A stretch of DNA of 64,000 bases from positions 20,300,469 to 20,364,468 of the forward strand of contig NC_057790.1 in assembly GCF_014905175.1 (NCBI RefSeq). The letters are read 5' to 3'. The stretch comes from Aphidius gifuensis. Taxonomy: Eukaryota; Arthropoda; Insecta; Hymenoptera; Braconidae. This document shows positions 47,390 through 59,079 of this stretch, one piece after another. The notes beneath the pieces were generated by a model, which was given only the letters and a program-made list of their open reading frames with translations, did not search any database and was not told the origin of the DNA. Numbering within the stretch: the stretch's first letter is position 1; each line of letters opens with the position of its first letter. The position numbers were made by a program, and so were the translations under genes.

Positions 47390-50300
47390 ATGCTGAGAAG
47401 CTATAAATTAATATCCAGGCTGTTGACAGTCTGCCTGGTATTATTATTAATATGTCAATATACAAATCAACATCCAATATGTAAACCAAGTCATGAATAT
47501 TGGTCATCAGAATTATCATCATGTATTAATTGTACAAAATGTGCACCTGAATTTACAATAAGTCCATGTGCTATTGATAAAAATTCAGTATGTGGACCAT
47601 TATCAGCACTGGAACTTGACTGGTCATTTTTAAAAAATCGTAGAAAAACAAATAATATTAATTTACAATTAAATGATGATAATAATCATCCAGAGAGTCT
47701 TAAAAAAAATTATAATGATAATTTAAGTCATAGTAGTATTAATAATGATTATAGTCAATTTGATGATTTACAAAAACTTCAAGTAAGTTTATTTTTAATT
47801 ATATTTAAATTATATACCTGTATATTTGTATTTTTTTTTAAATTTATTTTTTTTTTCTTTTGGTTTATTAGATATTACCGGAAGTACCAAATGACCGTCA
47901 AATTGACGATTCATATTATTTGCCATGGGATTGGCAAACAAGTGTTTTAGTACTTGCTGTTATTGCTTGCATTATATTTTTTATGGTTGCCGGATGTTCA
48001 GCATTGATATATGTACGTCAATGGCGTCAAATGAAACGAAATTTTGAGCCAGGTAATATAAAAAAAAAAAACAAAATATATACAATAAGTCAATAAAATT
48101 AAAATTCTTGGTAATCAAGATATTTAGGCTCGTTAAATTGCGGCATATTTAAAAGCTCAATGAATTTCTTGGATTTTAAATCTGAAGATGCAAGACGATA
48201 AAAAAAAAATTATTCATTAGAGGGCCGATCACGGTTTATCCTTCAGCTGAGTGTCCGGATATGCCGCATCACGTTCATCAAATACTATACCTCTTAAAAC
48301 TATTTATTTATATTCATTTAAACTTTTAATTGCAATATTTAAATATTATCATAATTGCCATAAAATATTTCGATTAAAAGTAAAATTTTTCAGTGCAAAA
48401 ATAGAAAAATCATTTGCATTTTGAAGTGACAGAAATTCGAGTAGAAAAAAAAAATAATATAATAAAAATATCATCATCAACAAGTCCATGCGAAATTTTA
48501 ATAAATAATTTTGTTTTTTTTTTTTTTTTTCATTTGAATATACATTGTGACATGGACATCCCGTTGTAAAATCAAATAAATAATTCAGTTATAATCAGTT
48601 CATACAAATAAATTGTGTACACGTGGATTATAAATAAAAAAAATAAATAAACAGTTACCAAATTCAAATGCATTATCACGTTTATCATATAAAAAAAAAA
48701 AAAAGAAATTTCGTGGGAAATAAATTTGCAAGGTATATATTATCAAAAAACATGCGCGAATTTTAAATATTCGAGAATTGACCAAGCCAATATATACTCA
48801 AAATAAAAATAAATATATTTATGTACACTTTGAGCGTGTATATACAACAACGTGACATTTAGCCGAGACAAGTCAATATATTTTATTAGCCTTATCCTGA
48901 ATGATGTATTTATGGAGGTAAACATCAGCTACATTAGTTGCGATAAATTTAAATTTTTTTTTTATTTGTTTAATCGTTGTTTGTTATTTTTTATATAATC
49001 AATAGACCATTGTTTAAAATATTTATTTATTTATTTTTTTTTATTAAACAATATGTAGTTTTAATTTATTTAATGAATTATTAATTTATTGTTTTTATTG
49101 ATCAGTCAACGCATACAATTGACATTAAATTCTTGAGTTTATTTTTGCTGCTTTTTTTTTTTTTACAATTAAATATTTAATTGTTATAATTAATCATGTA
49201 ATTTTTTTTTTTTTATTCAATTTAAATTTTTAAACAATGGCAATAATTGTACGTGTTTTTTTTCATAGCTGGGTTTTTTTTATTTATTTATTTTTTTGAT
49301 AGAAAAAAAAAGGTTTTAATTTGATGGAAAAAAAAGCTCGAGTTAACGTTTCGAAATTATATTTCTAAGAGAAAAAAAAATTATTTAATACCAAGAAATA
49401 TATACGTGAATAGAGTAATTAATGAAAAAAATATAATTAAATTTTATTGCAGCTGGTCTTGAGGAGATATCAGCTCGACTGAATTTAATGGTCAAAGCTG
49501 AACTTGCTGAGTTGAGTGCTGGTGCACCAATGAGTCCTGGTGACCCTGAGACAAGGTGCCAATATCTTGAAAAATTATTAGGTAAATAAAATATTATTTA
49601 TTTAGATTCATTGTGTATATGTAAATAAAAAAAATAAAAATATTTACACACAGTGAAACTCGTTGAATGAATTCCCTCAACGAAAGCTTGAAACGGTTAC
49701 GCGCAATTCGTGATTTGAATTAAAATATTAAGTGTAATTTATTATTGTGCGAAATGCTTATGTATATAGAGACTGTTTTACGTGGCGGTAGTATATGCCT
49801 CTATAATTATTATCTTTTTATCTTTATTTTTTTTAAATTTGTTTTTATTATTCTCCCTTATATTTTCATCAACTTCAAGCTCTCACATATCATGCCGACT
49901 TTCATTCATCAATTTACATCCTACCACATTTAAAAAATTATTTTTTTTTAACTTAAATAATAGCTTGTTATAAATTAACAATAAATATTATAATTATTCA
50001 AAAATATATATTTGAAAAAATTATTTTAAATAAACACTTGACATAAATTTTTATGTAATTTAAATTTTTACATTTTTAAAATATTTTATTTATCAATTAA
50101 AAAATATATTAAATATTGAAATTTTTTATAAATAATTTGCATGTAGTTATTGTGTTTATTTAAAAATTATTTGATCAAATATTGAATAATACTTTGTTTA
50201 TTTTTAAAATAAAATTTAGAAAAAAAAAAAGTATGAAAATTTATCAATTTAAATATTTTTTATTAGCAATAATAATTTAAACTATATCCTCAATTATATG

Positions 50301-50516
50301 TGATATTTTTTGATGATTATAATACGCCCTTTTAACTATTTGTCGACAGACAGGAAACGAGAGACACCCGTGTTAGCTGGATGGCCGGAAACAGGGGGAA
50401 ACCTGTATATTGAAGCGGGAGAAACACCCAAGACATCAAGAAATAAACGAGCACAGATTGCTCAAATTCATCGTAATATTGAGAGTATTCTCAGTCACAA
50501 AAATATTCAAGAATAA
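47390..50516 (+). CDS. wgn: wengen, TNF-receptor superfamily member
   Basis: Single-pass receptor for TNF-family ligands (Eiger in flies) that signals to JNK and other pathways. Exons 47390-47782, 47872-48052, 49453-49581 and 50350-50516 give 289 residues. Order: hydrophobic signal sequence (LLTVCLVLLLICQY), one cysteine-rich repeat (CKPSHEYWSSELSSCINCTK followed by C-x8-C-x7-CG), an Asn-rich linker, a transmembrane helix (VLVLAVIACIIFFMVAGCSA) and a cytoplasmic tail with GLEEISARLNLMV and the Trp-containing VLAGWPETGGNLYIEAGE. A single cysteine-rich repeat is the hallmark of wengen. The ATG at 47390 was chosen; an upstream TTG in frame is not a credible start. Intron 2 is 1.4 kb. Confidence 0.85.
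48053..49452 (+). other. intron 2 of wengen
   Basis: AT-rich with one more complex block (48120-48290) that contains TGCGGCATAT and, about 110 bp later, its reverse complement. No exon was found in it. Confidence 0.4.
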
Positions 50517-52616
50517 ATAAAATAATAATTATATTATATTTTTAAATTTTATATCATAATTATTAATTAATTAATTAACAAGAAATTATATGCCAAACTT
50601 GTTAATTTTATTTTTCATTTTTGAACAACAAAATCTTCATGATTTTTTCATTAAAATCAATACTATGATTTTTGTTGTTTCAATATATTAAAAATGTAAA
50701 TCTTTTTTTTTTTTTTTTTTTATCATATATAAACAGTATGTAGTTATTATAAAATAATATTTTTTTTTTTGACTCAAATTGCCACATGAAAATATACATA
50801 AGTACCAATATTGTAATATAATGAAAAAAAAAAAAAGAAAAAAAGAAAGAAGTAATTAATTAATAAAATAAGATATATTTATAAGGTAACTCGTGTAATT
50901 GTTTTTTTTTTATTATAATATACATAAATTGTTTTTAAAATTATTATTTAGCTTGTACCCATTACACCCTAGTAACAACAACAATTATTTTATTAAATAT
51001 ATATTTATTTATTTTTGTTTTTTTTTTATAGGCAAATGTATACGTGGGCAGGGTGTGCACCTAAGGCTTTTTATTATTTTCTAAATATTATTAATTAATA
51101 TATATATTTGCAAGAGAAAATTCATCATATTTCTGGTAAATTATAAATCATTTTTTTAACAATATAATTTTTCTTTGTAAACGTCATCACAGTGTAGATC
51201 GTTTTACCCTACTCAAACAATCCGGGCATGTTTATTTTTTTTAAATCAAACAATGGTCCATAAATTGTTTTAATTATAATTTTTTTTTTTTTATCATCTC
51301 AGGCACTTGTTGCTATTTTATTTAACACAAAAATATGATGAATGACCTGATAAGTCATGTAAAGGTTTCTAAAAAGACTCAATTATTAAGGTCACTGAAT
51401 TTTTATAATTGTTTTTCTTTTATCCTATTGTTTATTATAACATTCTAAAATTTTAATTCATTTATTCTATCACGTTATTTAAAGTTCTGAGTGCCAAAAA
51501 TAGTGGACAAACGATCCTGCATTAAAAAATAAAATAGTGTTTTTTCTTTTCTTTATAATATATTATAATTAATCTACCGAAATTACTTGTACTAGTTTTT
51601 AATTTTTTTTCTTTTCGATTTATGTCTACTTGTATTTTTTGTTTTTTGTTAATATTTTCTGGAATGCAAGATACAATAAATTACTTAATTAATAAATAAA
51701 ATTTTTAACATTAAATATACATAATTGTTATGAAATTATGAACAATTAACACAGGTGTCAAATATTATTTATAAATTCTGTGATGAAAATTATTGTGTAT
51801 ATAAATTTGCTTTAATTTTTAAAATAAAATTTACACGTTTTATTTATAATTTTAGCGTGAATATTTCGTGTAAACATATATATTTTTTTTGTTTAATATT
51901 ATTTCACGCGTTAATTTTTTTTTTAATACTCTTTTGTACAAATATTTATATATAAAATATCATAATAATGACGTTTACCCAGTTGATTTCCATTTATGCC
52001 AACAATTTTTTTTGTAATTTTTCTACAAGCCTTGCTAAAATTTATATTATCAATCGTGATCAATTTAAAAAAATACAATCAGCCATGGGCACTTTGTTTT
52101 TGTAAATTTATAACTTTCATGATTATTCTTCAAGAAAAAAAAAAAAATAAAATGTAAAATCTTAATTGTAAAAATTAACGAAAATATTGCAAATAAAAGT
52201 ACTATGATGTAATTTAATAATTGACTTGCCATATCAATTATCATCACTTTTGTCTAATAAAATAAAATATGCTCCGAAATAAAAGAAAAAAAAAAAACCA
52301 AACGAAAGTACATGTGCATTACCAAGTAATAATTTAAAAGATAAATATTATTTAATTTTTTTTCTTTTCATTTTGATCAGTTGTAAAAACTAATTAGAGC
52401 TTGGAATATTCTGTGTGAAGCCCTCTGTGGACGGATCATAATTAATGAAAATTTACGGTGAAATAATCACGATGGACAATTGTGTATGTGAATGTTGGCA
52501 ATAATTAAATTTTAGTATTATTTTTTTTCTATCAAAAAGGCACAATATTCAAACAGCAATAAGCTGCGCTCAATGATATTAAAGTGTTAAAAAATAATCA
52601 ATTATTTTTTTTTTGT
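50517..52616. other. spacer between convergent wengen and zinc-finger genes
   Basis: Contains the 3' UTRs of both genes. It is dominated by AT-rich and homopolymer sequence. Open frames at 50899-51084, 51755-51955 and 52065-52247 are low-complexity Phe/Ile/Tyr strings and not genes. Confidence 0.45.
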
Positions 52617-54370
52617 TCACTGATGACTTTTGCTCAATAAATGCGAATTAAATTGATACAAATTACAGCATTGTTCACCACAAATATTACATTTCCAAGG
52701 ATTACTATCACTGTGACAACCCTTGTGTAAAAAATACAATGTCTGATCGGGAAATGTTATTCTGCAATATGTACATTGTAAACCACTTGTACGAGGATCC
52801 GGCCTCGTTGATGTTGCTGGTTCACCACGTAAATTACCCGTTACAATACCATTTGTATTATTATTACAATTATTACTATTACTATTATTATTATTATTAC
52901 TAGTGTTTGTTAATTTACGTCGTAAATCATCACGAAGTAAAGATTTTAATGGTGATACCTTAATTAATGATGGTAACAAATGATTGCTTGATGTTGCTGA
53001 ATTATCTTCATGACCATTACTATTTGGTTCTTGTTTTATTGGTATTAATGATATTGATGGTGTTATTGAATCCTCATTGCCACCAATACTAAAATTTAAA
53101 AGGATTATTTAAAAAATTATACTATTATTTTATTATTATTGTTTTAATTTTAATTACCGATGAATTGTTGTACTGTTTATTGGCAATTGATGATGACTAC
53201 TACTTGGTGCATTACTATTGCTATCAGTACTTTGTGGTGAATTTGGATCATCACCATTTAATTGTACTGGACTTGAATTACGTTGTCCATCATTATGTTC
53301 AGTATATGGTATTGATATTTCAACATGTGGTGTTAAAAAATGCATTGGTGGTGTTGCATTATCAGCTGAACGATTACCAGTACTATCACCACTGTCTGAT
53401 AATGTTGCTGATGGCATTGCTTCACCTGATGTACAACTATTTATCAATGATGTTGAACTATTTGGTCCTGGATTATCAAGATCTATTCCATGTCTAAATA
53501 AATTATTTAATTTAAATTAATAAATCATTTAAAATACAATTTATAATAAAAATTTTGTTACCTATTAAAAAAATGTAATCGTAAACATTTCATTGTTGCT
53601 GCACGATAGTTACATAGTGGACATGATTTAACCATATCATGTTGACCAACATGTTCATTTTGAAAGTGTGCCCTCATTGCAATTTGTCTTTGAAAACCTC
53701 GATTACAAATTGGACAATGATATGGCAATGTTTTTGAATGAGTTGTAAAATGTTCAGCAAGATGATCTTTACGAAAAAATCTTTTTTGACATACTCGACA
53801 TTCATATGGCTTAACACCAGTATGTCGCATCTGTTGATGATTAAAATAAACAATTATTATTTATATTTTTTAAAAAAATATGATTATTTTACCTTGTGAC
53901 GTCGCATATTTGCACCATTTGAAAATTTCATATTACAAACATCACATTCAAACATTTTTCTATGTGAACGATGTCCAGATTGACTATCATCAGCATCATT
54001 ATAATTATCGTTATTTTCCATACCTTCAGTACTTTCACGACCTTCAATATTTGATGTACATTTTTCTTGATGTGTACAAAATGCTGTTTTATTCATTGTT
54101 TCATAATTATCACATTTATCACATCTATAAATTGACAATTTAAATGATTAATTATTGAAGTTTATATTTGTTTTTTTGATAAATAATTTACCTGAATACA
54201 GAACTAGCTCCATCACCACTGTCATAATTTGTATTAAGTCCAGTATCGTTATCAGGATCATGTGTTTCGTCCTCTTTATTATTTGATGATTCACCAGGTT
54301 CAATTTTTGCTGAGGAATTTGAGTCGACCTCGTTATCCCCACTTCCACCATCAACTTCAACATCAGGCAT
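52617..54370 (-). CDS. C2H2 zinc-finger transcription factor with Ikaros/Hunchback-type C-terminal pair
   Basis: Five exons on the complement: 54192-54370, 53893-54124, 53562-53830, 53158-53493 and 52617-53088, giving 495 residues. An acidic Ser/Asp-rich N-terminus (MPDVEVDGGSGDNEVDS) leads to an atypical CDKC finger, then a cluster: FECDVC...H, YECRVC...H, YHCPIC...H, KSCPLC...H. A Ser/Asn/Pro-rich linker includes IKQEP, a SUMO-type site. Two fingers end the protein: LQCTYCRITFPDQTLYFLHK and WKCNICGEQCCNLYQFNSHL. That arrangement, a DNA-binding block plus a distant C-terminal pair with the Y-x-H-K-G-C-H pattern, resembles the dimerisation fingers of Ikaros-family and Hunchback proteins. It is probably a nuclear DNA-binding factor. 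Orthology to a named fly gene was not established. Confidence 0.85.
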
Positions 54371-55821
54371 TATTTTGTCCCTCTAACTATCTTTTGGTTC
54401 CCTCATTTACTCTACATTGGAAAATACATGTTAAATAAAATAATATAAACACTATCCAACACTCACACACACACTATATTTTTTTTTTTTTTAAATGTTA
54501 TTCGATATTGCAGTAATAAAATATATATAGGCTATATAAATATATAATAAATAAGTAACCTCACTTGTCGAAGGAAAGTCAATGTACGTCACTTAAAAAT
54601 TATTTCGAAACGCCATGCTCCAAATAAAAAATAAAAAAAACACCTCAATGTATTTGGAGCACATATACTTGCAAATCAGATCACGGGATATATGTATATT
54701 TTTATTTTTTATTGTTATTATATTGTGTAAATAATTTGTATTATTATTCCATAAATAAAATACAAAAAAAAAAAAAAAAAGAAAGTATTGTTGTTACGAA
54801 ATTATCATTTTTTTTTTTTCGATTAAATTAAATTTATTTATTTATTGATAAAAAAAATTATAAATAAATTTGACTTTTGTTTATTTATAAATTGAATGTG
54901 CTATTTTTTTTTGTAAATATAATGGCAAATTGTTGGTCACTCAGTTGTTGTTATTGTTGACTTAACTAGAAATAATATTTCTATAAAAAAATTAAGATAA
55001 AAAAAAAAATGGATAAATGTTTGTTTGAAACTTTGAAAGTCAGGTATTTAAGAGTTTACTTGTCAGAGCAAGGTGCAATGTATACAGGGGGTATTACCCA
55101 ATCCTGTGAAGATTACGGCATAGAAACACCTGGTGGGTAAGATCGCAATGCCAGAGTGCATTACACTTTGTCCCAGTTTTCTACTAAAAAACCATCACGA
55201 ATGACGTAGCTTTTCGCGGCTTTTCTCTCCCGTAAATAATAATAAAAATAATAATAATAATTGTACTAATTAATTGTTATTGTTTTTTGATTATTTTGTT
55301 TTTAATATAATTAGTCAATTTTATTTTTTTATTTTTTTTATTTAATGACACAATCAAAGACACAATAATACTTACGTACATTTACTTGAGCTGTTACACA
55401 GATAAATAATTCATTCCAAAGACTGATTAATTTGTATTTTTTTTTTTTGTATATTAAATCGTAACACTCCCCAATCACCTCATTCCAGAGACACCTCTTT
55501 TTTAACACAATTGTCAACGCATCCTTTCGTTTTATTATTATTTTTTTTGTCTTTCTCCTTTTAGCTTAATTATTTATTGTTTTTTTTATTCCTTTTTTCT
55601 TCTTTTTTGTTCTTTTTTCAACACTGGACACACATACACACACACACACCATAAATAAAATGTAACGGAAGTTGAAGGAAAAGTAGAATTTTTTTATTTT
55701 TTTTTTATATTTTCCGCCATTTTTATAAATGGCGGTTGATATTAAAAAAGCGCGCTAATTTTTAAAACTTGAACAAGTAAAAATATAAATAAATTTTGGA
55801 TTAGAAATTTTTTTTTTTTAT
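54371..55821. other. upstream region of the zinc-finger gene
   Basis: Contains a less AT-rich block at 55020-55220 (GTGCAATGTATACAGGGGG and GGTATTAC nearby) that could be a promoter or conserved element, T-rich tracts, and a perfect 9-bp palindrome with GCCATTT arms at 55714-55735. No open frame of interest. Confidence 0.4.
55714..55735. promoter_or_regulatory. head-to-head GCCATTT palindrome (YY1/Pho-like)
   Basis: CCGCCATTT, a four-base loop, then AAATGGCGG: a perfect inverted repeat. Each arm fits the GCCAT core bound by YY1 (Pleiohomeotic in flies). It lies between the 3' end of the kinase gene and the upstream region of the zinc-finger gene. Confidence 0.35.
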
Positions 55822-57224
55822 TTATATATAATTTGGTATGTCAGGAATTGTTGATGTTATATTTTTTGAATAATCAGAAATGAGTTCAGCTGTATCACGC
55901 TGTTAAAAAAAATAATAATTAAATGAAAAAAAAAAAACATTGTAAAATAATTATTTGTAGAAAATAAATATTATACCCTGATACTTGGATTTTTGATAAT
56001 TGTTACTTCTTGAGCTTCAACAAATCCACTGATAGCTGGATGTTCAGCAGCTGCATCATGATGAAAAACCTATTGTCCATAAAAATATTAATTTTAACAA
56101 ATTTTAATTAAATAAAAATGAATTATTTAGTATTATTATTACTGATTTTTTATTATTTGTATGATCCTTTTTTTTTTCACGTTCATTAATAGCATGATTA
56201 AGTGCAGCTTGTTCAACATGTGTCATAATAACAAGCCTTGGATCCATAGCAATCCAATTACACCGAACAATTTGATCAATTTTCCATCTTTTATTACAAT
56301 CAGGAAGTAACATATTTGTAACAACTTTTTTAACTTGTTCACTTAATGTATCAATAATTTTTCTTCTAAATTTCCATCGACAATTAGTTTGTAATTCATA
56401 TAGTTTTTTTAAATTTGTTTCATCAAATGGCATTGCTTTATTTAGCATTATATAAAGTATAACACCAAGTGACCAAGTGTCTGATAATTTTGGATTATAT
56501 GGTGAACCACGAAGTATTTCTGGTGCTGCATACATCAATGATCCACAAAATGTATCACTCAATATTTTTTTACCTCTTGCATCAACAACATAACGTGAAA
56601 ATCCAAAGTCTGTTATTATGACATTTAAATGTTCAGTTATCAATACATTTTCACATTTAATATCACGATGAGCAATATCAAGTTCATGAAGATACTGTAA
56701 ACCTTTTAAATAATAAACTTTTTAACATAAAAATTATTCATTTGTTATTTTTTATAAATACCTAGAGCTAATTGACGAAACCAAATTCTCGATTGTGTCT
56801 CACTTATTGGACCATGTTTTAAATTATAATCAAGAAGATTTCCCTTTTCAGCAAATCTCATGAAAATAAAATATCTTGCACGTCTTTTAAATATACTGTG
56901 TACATGAATTAAATATGGATGTTTTAATTGTTCCAAAATATTTAATTCTCTTGGTAAAAATTTTTTAACAAAATCTTTTGGGGCTTTTGTTGTATCAACA
57001 ATTTTACATGCAAGTTTTACCTCACGTTCAGAATCATTATCTGGTCTGTATTTAGCTAAATAAACCTACTTAAATTATTAAATAATAATTAAATATTTAT
57101 AAATTAATTACTAAAAATTTACCTTGGCAAATGATCCTTCACCAAGTTTTTCTAATACTTTATAACCACGTGCTTGAAATACTTTTTCTTCTGATGGGCT
57201 TTGATTGATTTCTAGCTGCGACAT
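55822..57224 (-). CDS. testis-specific serine/threonine kinase (TSSK) family
   Basis: Five exons on the complement: 57123-57224, 56762-57065, 56143-56702, 55977-56069 and 55822-55899, giving 378 residues. The kinase domain runs from about residue 21 to 290: glycine loop LGEGSFAKV (27-35), catalytic Lys55 in LACKIVD, HRDIKCEN with Asp149, DFGFSR with Asp167, and the activation segment LSDTFCGSLMYAAPE. FVKKFLPREL and PYNPKLSDTWSLGVILYIM are close to mammalian TSSK1/2, placing it in the CAMK-group TSSK family. Such kinases act in late spermatogenesis, so male-germline expression is expected from the family but not shown by this sequence. A charged C-terminal tail follows. It starts 451 bp from a divergent small gene. 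Confidence 0.88.
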
Positions 57225-57675
57225 ATGACATCGTTAAAATAAATAAATTTTTATATATAATTAAATAATAAATAACAAATAATTTTAATCAACTAATTTT
57301 GTTGCATATTTTAACGAAATATATCAAGAAATAAAAAATAGTAAAATTGGTTAAAAAACAAATGAATTGTATTTTTGAATTTAAAATAATAATAGTAATG
57401 AAATTTATAAAAAATTTATAATGTCTATGCATATATGAAAAAATTGATTGGTTTAATTAATTCATGATTGATTTAATTAAACTGAAATATCCTATATTTA
57501 TCTCACCCTCGATTGAACATTAAAGATAACGAGTTAAACTCGTGTGTTGGGTTTTTAAATCGATACTTGCACGTAGGAATACGTTATTGCAAATTGAAAA
57601 AAGATAAAAAAAGAAAAAGTTATAATGGTCAGTTTGATGTGAGACTTCTACGTTGCTTGATTTTATATTTTTTTC
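57225..57675. promoter_or_regulatory. shared divergent promoter region
   Basis: A gap of 451 bp between the start codons of the TSSK-type kinase (-) and the small gene at 57676 (+). A more complex central part (57485-57600) contains an AGTTAAACTCGTGTGTTGGG block. Divergent use of one promoter region is inferred from spacing. Confidence 0.4.
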
Positions 57676-58248
57676 ATGATGATGATTGAAAATACAGACG
57701 AGTTACCAGGTCATCTTATAATCAGTAATGTAAATTGTATTTTTTCATTTGACTAATTAATAATTTTTTTCACTAATACAACAAGTAATTATATTTAAAT
57801 TGTTTTACATTTTTAAATAATTCATATCAGGTTGAAAAGATTATCAGAAATCGATGGCAAACAATAAAAAACACAACAAGATATGGCTGGTTAACATCGT
57901 ACTATCAGTGTTCACAAATAAATTTAATAAATGCAGAATCACTTGTTAATCTTGCTATTAAAGTTGGTAATGATAATTGTAATATTGTCGTTAAACAAAT
58001 TAAACAAATAACAAGTGATGTACATCCAAATAAAATACCAATTATCGCTGAGGCATTACTATCAGAAATGTACACAATGATTCTCATTGAGTAAGTCAAT
58101 AAATAACAATATTATATTACAATTAAATATTCTAATTAATTTCTTTTTATAAAAAAATAGACAGAGGTCAAAAAAATCAACTTGGACAAGTGAAAAAATT
58201 CAAGCCAAAGAACCAAGTGTCTTTACAATTTCAAGCAGTATATTTTGA
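57676..58248 (+). CDS. small gene of unknown function
   Basis: Three exons, 57676-57729, 57831-58090 and 58161-58248, give 133 residues with consistent phases and good GT-AG sites (AGGTTG acceptor context, GAGTAAGT donor). The protein begins MMMIENTDELPGHLIISN, has a helical middle (ESLVNLAIKVGNDN and KQIKQITSDVHPNK) and a Ser/Lys-rich end (RSKKSTWTSEK, TISSSIF). No signal peptide, membrane segment or known motif is visible. I do not recognise the family. Its divergent arrangement with a TSSK-type kinase makes co-expression in testis possible. The choice of first exon is the weakest part of the model; exon 2 is clearly protein-like. Confidence 0.6.
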
Positions 58249-59079
58249 AAAAAAATTAATATAAATTTTTACATCATTGTTGATTAAATATTTCAATATT
58301 TATAATTATTTAAACACACTTGATTAATATTAAAAAGAAAATATATATAATATATTTTTTTTAGGCACTCATGATTTATGAATTAACAATTTATAATTCA
58401 AATATTTAATTAATAAAAAAAAAAAAATCATTTTGCCTGTAATTTATATGCTAGAATGCAATTATAATATATTGTCGCGCACTTGATTATAATAATGGTA
58501 ACTTGTTAATAATTATTTATCGTCGTAATACATGATTCTTTGTTTTATTTATTTTTTCAATCAACAAATATTCCTGGTCCCCATATTGTTTTAAATTTTT
58601 TTCATATTTATTCTCTTTTTTTTTTCAACAATATTTATCCAGTTTTATTTTAAACAAATATTTCTGTTATTTTTTTTTTCATATGCATCCAATGATTCTT
58701 CTGTGTTCTACAACTTCTAAATCTGAAATATTAAATTTTTTTTTTTTACAATTAAAATGATTATTCAATTAATAATTGTTATATATTTTTTTTTTGTTTT
58801 GTTTTTAAAATGACGATTATGAACTAGTTATGGCTTTAATGATTTGTTATTTAATAAATATAAATTAATCATTAAAAGCTGGTAAAAAAAGCTAAAATAC
58901 ATTAAGCTCAATTTGTTTTTTGATGAATTAAATTTTCTAAAACAATATTAAATTTAATTTTAAATGATATTAATGGTTTTTTTTTTCTATCGCATTATTT
59001 GTGCTATATGGCATCGTTAGTCGGTTAGATTAACACATGTTAATTGCTATTAATAAAACCCATGACACTTGTTGTTATT
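58249..59079. other. spacer between convergent genes
   Basis: 3' flanks of the small gene and of liprin-beta. AT-rich with T runs; nothing else seen. Confidence 0.45.
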
